The translations under genes and the position numbers were made by a program. Below are positions 35,530 to 43,893 of a DNA stretch of 64,000 nucleotides, piece after piece. The notes below the pieces were generated by a model, which saw only the letters and a list, made by a program, of their open reading frames with translations, was not told where the DNA came from and made no database searches. Source of the DNA: Chitinophaga sp. HK235 (GTDB lineage: Bacteria; Bacteroidota; Bacteroidia; Chitinophagales; Chitinophagaceae); assembly GCF_018255755.1 (NCBI RefSeq), contig NZ_CP073766.1, positions 7,562,501 to 7,626,500 of the forward strand, given 5' to 3'. Position 1 is the first letter of the stretch; every line of letters starts with the position of its first letter.

Positions 35530-36477
35530 TTATCTGAAATTCCACCTTACCCCTGCACTGAGGTAAAAGTTGGTGGCAAGCCGGTGGGATGGTTCGTCGG
35601 AAAATATGGAAGACAGTTTTTTCTCACGAAACTGTACACTGTTGGCGAGAACGCTGCCTCCGGCTATATTGACATCAATTTTAGGGGTGACATGGAAGGT
35701 GTTTTCCAGTCCGATGGTGATCTCTGAATAGCCCAGTTGTCTTTTATTGTCAGGATGTTTTTCTACATCAAAGGCGGCGCCTGAAAGCCGCAGGGCAAGG
35801 GCCAGATCATCGTATTTGCTGAGTGTGCTGCTGACACTTATTTTTTCAGGGATGTTTACTTCAACTTTGAATCGGCCATTGGTTTTCCATGATACCAGAA
35901 ACGCTGGCAGCACCATCGGTGCACCGAAGCTGTTGGTGAGTACTGCGCCAATACCCAGGCTGAATCTGGGGTTGTAGCGTTTGATAAAAATCACACCGCC
36001 ATTGATCACCACATCTTCGTAGTCTATTTTTTCCATATCAGTGAACACACCTGCAGATACCATAGCCATGAGGCTCCATTTGCTGTTGATGGTACGGTTG
36101 TGTAGCAGGCTTATTTGTGTTCCCAGCAGTTCATCAGGGAATATCTGTTTTTCATAATCCTTATTGGTAAACTTGGTATAAGTGCCGAATGCTCCGAGGC
36201 TCCAGGTGCGTACTTTACCGGTGATAGTGTCTACATGGGAGGATAACAAAAACGCAGCGCCCAGGCTGATACGCCGTTGTGAAGTGGTGGCCGGCATTTT
36301 CAGGGAGTCTTCCGGCCGGATATAATGGCTGGCAGGCAGGTAATCGACATTAATGGCTACACCAGGGCCGGTGAGTTTGCTGGCGCCGAGTTGTGCTTTT
36401 ACGGCGCCAGCCATTAACAAAAGTCCTGGCAATAGCCAGGCAGTGCGCTTGTGACGAGCGCGGGATCGGTGTATCAT
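35530..36477 (-). CDS. Outer-membrane beta-barrel protein (DUF6268-like)
   Basis: A 315-residue exported protein with a signal (RTAWLLPGLLLMAGAVKAQ). The mature part alternates in amphipathic strands (RISLGAAFLLSSHVDT, TWSLGAFGTYTKF, FSLGIGAVLTNSFGAPMVLP) and ends in an aromatic (SAGVRWNFR), as in outer-membrane barrels. It resembles DUF6268 proteins of Bacteroidota. It is followed on the same strand (upstream) by a small lipoprotein gene. Function unknown. Confidence 0.7.
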   Translation of the reverse strand: MIHRSRARHKRTAWLLPGLLLMAGAVKAQLGASKLTGPGVAINVDYLPASHYIRPEDSLKMPATTSQRRISLGAAFLLSSHVDTITGKVRTWSLGAFGTYTKFTNKDYEKQIFPDELLGTQISLLHNRTINSKWSLMAMVSAGVFTDMEKIDYEDVVINGGVIFIKRYNPRFSLGIGAVLTNSFGAPMVLPAFLVSWKTNGRFKVEVNIPEKISVSSTLSKYDDLALALRLSGAAFDVEKHPDNKRQLGYSEITIGLENTFHVTPKIDVNIAGGSVLANSVQFREKKLSSIFSDEPSHRLATNFYLSAGVRWNFR

Positions 36478-36518
36478 ATCGAAACTTTTATAGGTGTTTC
36501 GATATCGACACGCTGCTG

Positions 36519-36995
36519 TTACTTTACCCCTATCTGACTACAGGAAATTTTTAAAAGAGGTTCCACCTCAAACTTTAAAACAGCAGTATCGTCTGTGAAA
36601 ACGGGCACACCTTCGGGGTTGATACTGTCTGCTACCGCTTCATAGGCTTTATCGTCCATCAGGTGGAACACCACCGGACGGGTACTTATCGCACCTTCAC
36701 TTATAAAAGTATATTGTGCATAGATAAAGTTGTTGTGGATTTTTCCGGCGATGGTGCCTGTATTTTTATCTTTCTCAAAATGATTGTAGGTAAGCTGTCC
36801 GGATATGACGGTATCCTGAATATGCAGCTGCAACTGGATGGTATCTCTGCCGATGGCTTTCTGATAACAGAGATCTCCGGTGATGACACCAGCGGTTTTT
36901 AAACTGTCGGTATTTTTATTAGCTTGGTTGCCGGATTGGCTACAGGATACGAGTGCGCCAACAGCAAGAAACGATAGGATTTGTAGTGTTTTCAT
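36519..36995 (-). CDS. Hypothetical lipoprotein
   Basis: About 158 residues from ATG 36995 with a lipoprotein signal (LSFLAVGALVSCSQSG); an earlier in-frame ATG lies in the promoter region of the divergent gene. The mature part has beta-strand repeats (IGRDTIQLQLHIQDTVISGQ, LTYNHFEKDKNTGTIAGKIH) that recall small Bacteroidota lipoproteins of unknown role. It precedes the beta-barrel gene on the same strand by 41 bp and is probably in its operon. Confidence 0.65.
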   Translation of the reverse strand: MKTLQILSFLAVGALVSCSQSGNQANKNTDSLKTAGVITGDLCYQKAIGRDTIQLQLHIQDTVISGQLTYNHFEKDKNTGTIAGKIHNNFIYAQYTFISEGAISTRPVVFHLMDDKAYEAVADSINPEGVPVFTDDTAVLKFEVEPLLKISCSQIGVK

Positions 36996-37040
36996 ATCCT
37001 GAAAGTAGTTAAAATGATGAAACTGAACAAACACCGCAAG

Positions 37041-37982
37041 ATGAAGTATACCCTGTATTTGTTTACCGCGTTTTTATTTTTTTCTAAGGAGATGTGGGCC
37101 TTTTCCCGCGATACTACAGTGACCGGTTGTCGGCGCTGTATCGCGCTGGCAGAGCAGGAGGAGCACCGTATTGCCATTGCGGATGTAAGCGCCGGCAAAA
37201 TTATCTGGGAATGGAGGCCGGCTCTATGCGGCGTAAAACCGGAACATGTGAAATGGTTCAACAACCCCAGTGAGGCAAAGCCTGTACTCAACGGCCGTTA
37301 TATCCTGATGGCGGCTTCCGGCGGAGGGGTGGCACTGATCCGTATCGCTGATAAAAAAACGGTGTTTTATGCTTATGCCGGTGGTAATACGCATTCTGCG
37401 GCGCTGCTGCCGGATGGTAATATCGTCAGCGCTTCCAGCACCGGTAATTTCCTGATGATTTTCAGGGCAGATACCACCGGGTATAATGCCAACGCATATA
37501 CGAAAAAGATACCGGTAGCCTTCGGACATAATGTAGTATGGGATGCTGCGGGCCAGCGCCTGTGGACAGCCGCCATGGACTCCATGAAGGTATACCATTA
37601 CAATTTCAACCGGGATACCCCCGACCTGCTCGCAGATACCAGTTTCCGCCTGCCAGGTACCGAAGCCCACGACCTGTACCAGGTATATGGCGAAAACAGT
37701 TTATGGCTCACCAACCTCACCCATGTGTACCGGTTTGATGTTGGTACCAGGCAAGTATCTCCCGGTGGAACGATACAGCAGAATATTAAAAGCGTTTCTT
37801 CCGGTCCGGCTGGCTTTCCGGTGATCCTCTGCAAGCCTAAGGAGTCCTGGTGGACCGACGAAGTGATAGATGCAAAAGGGCAACGTGTGTTTATGCAGCC
37901 CGGGCTGAGGATATACAAGGCCCGCTGGGTGTTGCCGGATTCTTTCAGCGAGTCAAAAACCCGGATACCGGGCCAAATTTAA
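37041..37982 (+). CDS. DUF6528-like exported beta-propeller protein
   Basis: About 313 residues with signal peptide MKYTLYLFTAFLFFSKEMWA. The mature protein opens with CRRCIALAEQEEHRIAIADV and IIWEWRP and shows propeller-like repeats (YILMAASGGGVALIRIADKK, ALLPDGNIVSASSTGNFLMI, FGHNVVWDAAGQRLWTAAMD, EAHDLYQVYGENSLWLTNLT). This fits DUF6528, a predicted sugar- or surface-related propeller family of unsettled function. Its start lies 46 bp from that of the divergent lipoprotein gene, so the two share a control region. Confidence 0.6.
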   Translation: MKYTLYLFTAFLFFSKEMWAFSRDTTVTGCRRCIALAEQEEHRIAIADVSAGKIIWEWRPALCGVKPEHVKWFNNPSEAKPVLNGRYILMAASGGGVALIRIADKKTVFYAYAGGNTHSAALLPDGNIVSASSTGNFLMIFRADTTGYNANAYTKKIPVAFGHNVVWDAAGQRLWTAAMDSMKVYHYNFNRDTPDLLADTSFRLPGTEAHDLYQVYGENSLWLTNLTHVYRFDVGTRQVSPGGTIQQNIKSVSSGPAGFPVILCKPKESWWTDEVIDAKGQRVFMQPGLRIYKARWVLPDSFSESKTRIPGQI

Positions 37983-37988
37983 TTTTCG

Positions 37989-37996
37989 TACTTTTG
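37989..37996 (+). promoter_or_regulatory. -7 box of the DEAD-box helicase gene
   Basis: TACTTTTG matches TAnnTTTG exactly and ends 7 bp before the ATG at 38004. Transcription would begin at or within a few bases of the start codon, giving a leaderless or near-leaderless mRNA. Confidence 0.65.
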
Positions 37997-38003
37997 CCCG
38001 CAC

Positions 38004-39332
38004 ATGCAAAAAGGAACATATTCATTAGAAGATATTCTTTCTAATCTCAAGATCAAAACGCTCAATGACATGCAGGAAGCGTCTGTTGCGGCCAACCGTC
38101 AGCATTCCGATGTCATTCTGCTCTCTGCTACCGGCTCTGGTAAAACGCTGGCTTTCCTCCTGCCCGTCCTCGAACGGCTCGACCCTGCCAACAAAAAGAC
38201 ACAGGCCATGATCGTGGCGCCTTCCCGTGAACTGGCCCTTCAGATAGAAAAGGTGTTCAAACTCATGGGGACCGGTTACAAGATCACCGCCACTTATGGC
38301 GGACACCTCCGTGAAACGGAGGAGAACAACCTGGTTCAGCCGCCTGCCGTAATCGTAGGCACACCGGGCCGTATCTGTGATCATATCCGCAGAGGCAATA
38401 TCACTACCGATACCATCGAAACACTGGTTCTCGACGAATTCGATAAATCGCTGGAGCTGGGTTTCCAGGAAGAAGTGTCTTTTATCATTTCCTCCCTGCC
38501 TGGTGTGAAAAAGCGTATCCTCACCTCCGCCACCGAAGCGGTAGATATCCCGGATTTTGTAAACCTGGACAATCCGCAGAAACTCGATTTCCTGCCGGAA
38601 GATGGAACACCACAGGCCCGTCTGGCTTACCAGCAGGTACTGTCGCCTGAAAATGACAAGGTAGACACCCTGTTCCGCCTGATCTGCCACCTGGGCAACC
38701 GCTCTACTATCGTGTTCTGTAACCACCGTGACGCGGTGGAACGCACCAGCACCATGCTGTCTGAGAAAGGTATCCTGAACGAGTTCTACCACGGCGCCAT
38801 GGAACAGCGCGAGCGTGACAGCGCCCTCTGCAAATTCCGTAATGGCACTGTCAACGTACTGGTGACCACCGACCTGGCCGCCCGCGGATTGGATATTCCC
38901 AATATCCGCTATATCGTACACTTCCATCTGCCACATACGGAAGACAGCTGGACACACCGCAATGGCCGTACCGCCAGAATGGAAGCCAGTGGCACCGCTA
39001 TCGTCATCCTCGCACCAGATGAAAAACTGATGCCGTACATTACCGAAACAGTGGACAGCATCCAGCTGCCGGAAAAAGCAGTCCTGCCGGAAAAACCAAA
39101 ATGGACAACCCTGTTCATCGCCGCAGGTAAAAAGGATAAAGTCAATAAAATCGATATCGTCGGTTTCCTCACCCAAAAAGGAATGCTTAAAAAAGAAGAT
39201 GTAGGGCTGATAGAAGTGAAAGATTTCTTCTCTTTCGTAGCTATCGTGAAGTCAAAGGCATCCAATACTTTGCACCTCATCAAAGATGAGCGGATAAAGA
39301 ATAAAAAGGTGAAAATAGATGTAGCGAAGTAA
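38004..39332 (+). CDS. DEAD/DEAH-box RNA helicase
   Basis: A 442-residue ATP-dependent RNA helicase. Motif I is SATGSGKTLAFLLPV, Ia is APSRELALQIEKV, Ib is GTPGRICDHI, II is LDEFDKS (Asp144; DEFD rather than DEAD), III is TSATEA, V is VTTDLAARGLDIPNIRYIVH and VI is HRNGRTARM. A C-terminal extension (after about 370) is basic (INKIDIVGFLTQKGMLKKED) and probably binds RNA, like the DbpA-type tail. It would unwind RNA during ribosome assembly or decay. It follows the propeller gene by 21 bp but has its own -7 box. Confidence 0.93.
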   Translation: MQKGTYSLEDILSNLKIKTLNDMQEASVAANRQHSDVILLSATGSGKTLAFLLPVLERLDPANKKTQAMIVAPSRELALQIEKVFKLMGTGYKITATYGGHLRETEENNLVQPPAVIVGTPGRICDHIRRGNITTDTIETLVLDEFDKSLELGFQEEVSFIISSLPGVKKRILTSATEAVDIPDFVNLDNPQKLDFLPEDGTPQARLAYQQVLSPENDKVDTLFRLICHLGNRSTIVFCNHRDAVERTSTMLSEKGILNEFYHGAMEQRERDSALCKFRNGTVNVLVTTDLAARGLDIPNIRYIVHFHLPHTEDSWTHRNGRTARMEASGTAIVILAPDEKLMPYITETVDSIQLPEKAVLPEKPKWTTLFIAAGKKDKVNKIDIVGFLTQKGMLKKEDVGLIEVKDFFSFVAIVKSKASNTLHLIKDERIKNKKVKIDVAK

Positions 39333-39345
39333 ATACAGTTATAGC

Positions 39346-39373
39346 AAAGGCCGGAATCACTTCCGGCCTTTTT
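39346..39373. terminator. Rho-independent terminator
   Basis: AAAGGCCGGAA and its complement, a 4-nt loop and T5. It separates the helicase from the convergent gene. Confidence 0.85.
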
Positions 39374-39382
39374 GCTGGTATA

Positions 39383-39721
39383 TTATTCGTATCGTTGCGT
39401 TACCTCAATCAATCCCACAATATTTTCATTGAAGGCTTCCAGCTCTTCTGCCGGTATCCATAGTTCATCATGGATGATGCCGCCCACATTCTGCACAGGA
39501 TAGGCCTGCAGAAATTCTGTGTTTACTTCAAACCGGGTAACATATCCTTTCCCATAAGCCGGTACATTCCATTGGGTGGATATTTGAATGGCATATTCTT
39601 CATTCATGACAGGGTAGAAGATGGGTTGGTCGGGCAGACGGGGAGGAAATTTTTTCCAGCCGGATTGTTCGATTAATACCAGTTCAGCGGGGCCTACAGG
39701 GCGGTATAAAGTCGTTGTCAT
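39383..39721 (-). CDS. Small ADP-ribosylation/crystallin J1-annotated protein
   Basis: A 112-residue protein with YRPVGPAELVLIEQSGWKKF, PPRLPDQPIFYPVMNEEYA, YVTRFEVNTEFLQAYPVQNV and LWIPAEELEAFNENIVGLIE. This pattern matches short Bacteroidota proteins usually labelled ADP-ribosylation/crystallin J1. The true activity is not shown; nothing in the short sequence proves ADP-ribose chemistry. Its ATG overlaps the stop of the upstream TetR gene (ATGA), so the two are coupled. Confidence 0.65.
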   Translation of the reverse strand: MTTTLYRPVGPAELVLIEQSGWKKFPPRLPDQPIFYPVMNEEYAIQISTQWNVPAYGKGYVTRFEVNTEFLQAYPVQNVGGIIHDELWIPAEELEAFNENIVGLIEVTQRYE

Positions 39722-40305
39722 TTTTTTAAGGATTGCAGGGTTCTTGCAAAAGTTATCTTCATTTTTTCTTCACTCAGTTGGAATGGTTTTCCGGCCAGGG
39801 CTGCATTATGCAGGTGGAAGTTGACCAGTATGTAAAATGGTCCGTAGGCCAGCGCCCAGTATACTTCTTCAGGCAGGTCGGCAATTTGTTGTTTCCGGAC
39901 TGCGTTGGCGACAAACTGCTGCATGGTGCTGCGGAAAACATCTTCTTTGATGTCAGGATGATGGATCAGCGGGGAGTTACGGAACTGTTCCGAAAAATGA
40001 TAATACAGCGGATACTGCTGAATATAACGATAACGGTTCGTCCACTGCAGCCATAGTCCGGCTTCGAAGTCCATATTGGGGTCAAAGTTGTGCAGGGTTT
40101 CTTTGGCAAACAGCGCTGATACAGCGATATACAGCTGATTAAGCAGGTCTTCCCTGTTTTTGAAATAGACGTATATGGTGGAGACAGAGATGTTGGCTGC
40201 TTTGGCCAGCTTGTGCATACTGAGGCCATCGAAACCTTCCCTGACGATCATTTCGATGGCCTTTTCCTGTATGGTAATTAGTTTGTTCTCATCTTTTACG
40301 CGCAT
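39718..40305 (-). CDS. TetR/AcrR family transcriptional regulator
   Basis: A 195-residue repressor. The N-terminal helix-turn-helix is FDGLSMHKLAKAANISVSTI followed by YVYFKNREDLLNQLY. The C-terminal ligand domain (about 80-195) is unlike well-known subtypes. It is the first gene of an operon with the small protein downstream and probably represses its own operon. A short intergenic gap separates it from the peptidase gene upstream. Confidence 0.9.
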   Translation of the reverse strand: MRVKDENKLITIQEKAIEMIVREGFDGLSMHKLAKAANISVSTIYVYFKNREDLLNQLYIAVSALFAKETLHNFDPNMDFEAGLWLQWTNRYRYIQQYPLYYHFSEQFRNSPLIHHPDIKEDVFRSTMQQFVANAVRKQQIADLPEEVYWALAYGPFYILVNFHLHNAALAGKPFQLSEEKMKITFARTLQSLKK

Positions 40306-40338
40306 GGTCCAAAGATAAACGAATAACTATTCGTTTAA

Positions 40339-41052
40339 TCAGGATTGGCGGAGAAAATTGAGACTGCTGCCGGGTTCCACTTCATAAGGTGTTTTACCGG
40401 CTTCGAAGATGCGGGCGCTTACTTTTCCTTCCAGGGTGATGGCATCACCTTTAACATGTATCCAGCCGCCTTCACGCAGGCCCAGCACAGGTGTGGTGTA
40501 TTGGGTATGGAATTCGCGGATGCGTGTCTCTCTGGTTTCTCCCATATGCGGCAGGTCGGGGATAGGGTCCAGGTAGTGCGGATTCAGGTTAAAGGGCACC
40601 AGTCCCATAGTCTGAAATCCGGGAGGATAAACGATGGGCATGTCGTTGGTATTTTGCATGGAAACACCACCGATGTTGCTGCCGGCGCTGCATCCCATAT
40701 AAGGACGGCCTTCTTCTACGGCTGTTTTTAATTTGTCCATCAATCCGCGCTCCAGCAGCTCCTTTACCAGCAGGAAGGTATTGCCTCCTCCGGTGAAAAA
40801 GCCCTGTGCTTCCCGGATGGCGGCTGCGGGGTCGGCAAAGGTATGCAGGCCTTTTACTTTTATCTGCAGCGGCTCAAATGCAGCAGCGGCTTTAGCAGTG
40901 TATTCATCATGGGAAATCCCACCCGGACGGGCAAACGGTACAAAAATGATCTCGCTGACGCCGGCAAACAGCGTCTTCATCACAGGCTGCAAATAAGCCA
41001 GGTAACTTTCGCCATAAAGGGTGGAAGTGCTGGCCAGTACAATATGTTTCAT
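40339..41052 (-). CDS. pepE: Dipeptidase E (Asp-specific)
   Basis: A 237-residue serine peptidase of family S51. The start at 41052 (MKHIVLASTSTLYG) is chosen over the longer frame because upstream residues do not match the family. The nucleophile Ser122 is in MGCSAGSNIGG; FFTGGGNTFLL, VPFNLNPHYLDP (His) and IREFHTQ complete the active-site region. It cleaves N-terminal Asp dipeptides in the cytoplasm. It is a single gene, divergent from aldose 1-epimerase. Confidence 0.93.
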   Translation of the reverse strand: MKHIVLASTSTLYGESYLAYLQPVMKTLFAGVSEIIFVPFARPGGISHDEYTAKAAAAFEPLQIKVKGLHTFADPAAAIREAQGFFTGGGNTFLLVKELLERGLMDKLKTAVEEGRPYMGCSAGSNIGGVSMQNTNDMPIVYPPGFQTMGLVPFNLNPHYLDPIPDLPHMGETRETRIREFHTQYTTPVLGLREGGWIHVKGDAITLEGKVSARIFEAGKTPYEVEPGSSLNFLRQS

Positions 41053-41206
41053 ATATTGGTGTATTTCTCTGGCCGCCAAAATTAACCCTTCCGGAGAATA
41101 AATACTATCAAAACATATCACGGCGGGATTAACATTCGCACATTTCTTCTTTTCCCTAATTATCACGATATTTAAAAATACTATTCACTTAACCACTATA
41201 TACGTT

Positions 41207-42364
41207 ATGGAAATCAATTTCAGGGCACTCCCCGCCCTTATGATCTCAGGTGCTGCAGTCCTGGCATCCTGTAACAACACCGCTGCCCCCAAAGAAACCA
41301 AAGACGATACTGTCGATTCTACCAGTATTACCGCTACGACGGGGCATAGCTATGGCCAGACAGACGGGCAGGAAGTATTGCAGTATACACTGCACAATGG
41401 TGTGGGCACAGAGGTGAAGATCCTCAACTACGGAGGTATCATTACCGATATCATCACAGCAGATAAACAGGGCCGGAAAGGTAATGTGGTGCTGTCTTAT
41501 GATTCCCTGAGCGGCTACCAGCAAAAAGGACAGCCTTATTTCGGTGCACTGATCGGCCGTTATGCCAATCGTATCGCCAACGCCAGATTTAAACTCGACG
41601 GTAAAGACTACACGCTCGCCCCTAACGATCACGGCAACACGCTCCACGGCGGTATGAAAGGATTTGATAAAGTGATATGGGCCGCCTCCCAGGTCGGCGA
41701 CAGCAGCCTGCAACTGGAATATATCAGTAAAGACGGAGAAGAAGGTTATCCCGGCAATCTCAAGGCTACTGTGGTATACACCCTCACTCCCGACAATGCC
41801 CTGAAAATCAGCTATAGCGCTACCGCCGATAAACCAACGCCGGTAAATCTTACCAACCACACCTATTTCAATCTGTCGGCCGGTAAAGACAGCAACATCC
41901 TCAACCAGGAACTGGAGCTGAAAGCCAGCCGCTATACACCGGTGAATGATAAACTGATCCCATCAGGCCAGCTGCAGCCGGTGAAAGGCACCGTAATGGA
42001 CTTCACCACCCCGAAAAAAGTAGGGAAAGATATTGCAGCCGTGAAAGGTGGTTATGATCACAACTACGTGTTGGATAAAACATCCAAAGATCTCGAAACA
42101 GTGGCTTCCCTCTATGATCCGGCCAGCGGCCGTTATATGGAAATGGCTACTACAGAACCAGGTGTTCAGTTCTATTCCGGCAACTTCCTCGATGGTACCC
42201 TTGCAAACACCCGCAACGGACAGAAATATGTGCAGCATGCCGGCCTTTGCCTGGAAGCACAACATTTCCCTGATTCCCCCAATCAGTCCGACTTCCCGAA
42301 TGTAATACTCAAACCGGGAGAAACATATACTCAAACAACGGTCTATAGATTCTCCACCAAATAA
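41207..42364 (+). CDS. galM: Aldose 1-epimerase (galactose mutarotase), lipoprotein
   Basis: A 385-residue exported mutarotase with a lipoprotein signal (GAAVLASCNNT). The catalytic His of NTLHGG, the His of LTNHTYFNL, the Asp/His of GGYDHNYVLDK and the Glu in CLEAQHFPDSPNQ are present, as is RYANRIANARFKLDG. It interconverts alpha and beta anomers of hexoses, here at the cell surface or periplasm. It is convergent with a SusC/SusD pair, so a joint role in sugar use is plausible. A strong terminator follows. Confidence 0.92.
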   Translation: MEINFRALPALMISGAAVLASCNNTAAPKETKDDTVDSTSITATTGHSYGQTDGQEVLQYTLHNGVGTEVKILNYGGIITDIITADKQGRKGNVVLSYDSLSGYQQKGQPYFGALIGRYANRIANARFKLDGKDYTLAPNDHGNTLHGGMKGFDKVIWAASQVGDSSLQLEYISKDGEEGYPGNLKATVVYTLTPDNALKISYSATADKPTPVNLTNHTYFNLSAGKDSNILNQELELKASRYTPVNDKLIPSGQLQPVKGTVMDFTTPKKVGKDIAAVKGGYDHNYVLDKTSKDLETVASLYDPASGRYMEMATTEPGVQFYSGNFLDGTLANTRNGQKYVQHAGLCLEAQHFPDSPNQSDFPNVILKPGETYTQTTVYRFSTK

Positions 42365-42368
42365 AGCT

Positions 42369-42401
42369 AAAAGGGCTGACCAGTTACCGGTCAGCCCTTT
42401 T
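42369..42401. terminator. Bidirectional terminator between galM and susD
   Basis: AAAAGGGCTGACC and its exact complement, with a 7-nt loop and a T run, 5 bp after galM. Confidence 0.9.
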
Positions 42402-42406
42402 GATGT

Positions 42407-43882
42407 TTAGTAGTTAGGGTTCTGTATTAAAATACCCTTGCTCTTGTCTATCTCCTGTTGTGGCATCGGGAAATAATAATGCTTAGGTTTGATAAACTTC
42501 CGCGGGGCGCCGCCTCTGCTCATCACCGTACCATCATAAGCCAGTTTGGGCTGATTGTTGATTGCAACAATGTCTATCAGTTTGGCTTTGTCCCAGCGCA
42601 GCAGGTCCTGCTGCCTTTCATTTTCTCCACACAATTCCACCCTGCGTTCATGCATCAGCTCTTTCATGCCGGCATTGTTTACAGGAGGCAATGCAGCAGA
42701 TGCACGGGTTCTTACGGCCTGTATCTCCGCATCGCCGGCACCGGGACCGTTTAACCTGATTTTGGCTTCGGCAACCAGCAGATAGATGTCTGCACTCCGC
42801 ATCAATGGTGTTTTCAGTGAGTAGTTAAGACCTCCGGAAGGTTTCCAGCTACAGAATTTTTTGTAATGATAACCCGACCAGGACAGGTCCGGCGTAGCAA
42901 TCTCAATACCCGTGCCTACATTCACCTTGTCACCGGGTGCCATGATACAGATCTCTTTGCGTGGGTCACCAGCCTCAAACTCATCCACCAGTCCTTTGGT
43001 AGGATAAAAGAAACTCCATCCGTTCCATTTGCGGGGCGCGTGATAAGTGATAAAATCAGAGTAGCCGTTTCCGTCAACGGTTTGTACTGCCAGCAGCATT
43101 TCGGAATTATTGCCGGTAGCCGGACTGAAATTATCGCTGTAACGTGGTGCCAGCGCGTAGTTGGGATTGCTGATCACTTTGCTGCCGTAGAGGATGGCCT
43201 TGTCCAGTTTGCCCCATTCCATATACAGCTTACAAAGCAGGCCCCAGGCTGTTCCTTTGCTTACGCGACCTTTGTCGGTTTCGCTATAACTTTCGGGAAG
43301 CTCATCGGCGGCCGCCAGCAGATCGGCTTCTATCTGTTGCCGCAGCTGGTCTGAACTGACCTTGGGTTTGTTGTAGTTGACTTTCTCCACATCGTCTTCT
43401 GTGATAACAGGTGCTTCTCCATAGATCAGAAGGAGCCGCCAGTAAGCGAAAGCGCGGAGAAAGCGGGCTTCTCCCAAACAACGTGCTTTGATCACCGGAT
43501 CTATGTTGGTCATCTTCGGAATATTGATCAGTGCATTGTTGGCGCGGTTGATGGTTTCATATTTCCATCTCCATCCTGCCTTCACGGTAGGGGTGGAGGC
43601 ATCGTAGGTGAAGGCTTCTATGGCATCGTCGTAGTCATGGTCTCCGCCACGGACCTGGTCATCTGAACTGTTGTCAAAAACAAATTCATTAAAACCGGTA
43701 TAGTCTTCTTCCAGCAGTATGTTGTAAATACCGGTGATGCCGTCTACGGCCTGGTCCTGGTTACGCCAGTAGTTGCCAGTGGTAAAGTTGCCCTGCGGTT
43801 GTACGTCCAGTACATTTTTGCAGGCGCACAGGAGGGAGGTGGTGATGATGCCGATGGAGAGTATATGTTTGATAGGTTGCAT
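42407..43882 (-). CDS. RagB/SusD family lipoprotein
   Basis: A 491-residue outer-membrane lipoprotein (SLLCACKNVLDVQPQG). The SusD signature regions are present: YWRNQDQAVDGITGIYNIL, RGGDHDYDD, INRANNALINIPK, GEARFLRAFAYWRLLLIYGE, and near the end MHERRVELCGENERQQDLLR and FPMPQQEIDKSKGILIQNPN. SusD proteins bind glycans and act as the lid on the SusC channel. It starts 12 bp after the end of its SusC partner. No glycoside hydrolase lies next to the pair, apart from aldose 1-epimerase, so the substrate is unclear. Confidence 0.95.
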   Translation of the reverse strand: MQPIKHILSIGIITTSLLCACKNVLDVQPQGNFTTGNYWRNQDQAVDGITGIYNILLEEDYTGFNEFVFDNSSDDQVRGGDHDYDDAIEAFTYDASTPTVKAGWRWKYETINRANNALINIPKMTNIDPVIKARCLGEARFLRAFAYWRLLLIYGEAPVITEDDVEKVNYNKPKVSSDQLRQQIEADLLAAADELPESYSETDKGRVSKGTAWGLLCKLYMEWGKLDKAILYGSKVISNPNYALAPRYSDNFSPATGNNSEMLLAVQTVDGNGYSDFITYHAPRKWNGWSFFYPTKGLVDEFEAGDPRKEICIMAPGDKVNVGTGIEIATPDLSWSGYHYKKFCSWKPSGGLNYSLKTPLMRSADIYLLVAEAKIRLNGPGAGDAEIQAVRTRASAALPPVNNAGMKELMHERRVELCGENERQQDLLRWDKAKLIDIVAINNQPKLAYDGTVMSRGGAPRKFIKPKHYYFPMPQQEIDKSKGILIQNPNY

Positions 43883-43893
43883 AGTGGTCTGTT

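Noticed and set aside
38433..38444. DEFD in place of DEAD as a loss of function in the helicase
   Set aside because: The residues needed for ATP hydrolysis (Asp-Glu and the final Asp) are kept and all other motifs are intact; third-position variants occur in active helicases.
38025..39176. A 383-codon open frame on the minus strand
   Set aside because: It lies fully opposite the DEAD-box helicase gene and has no family features.
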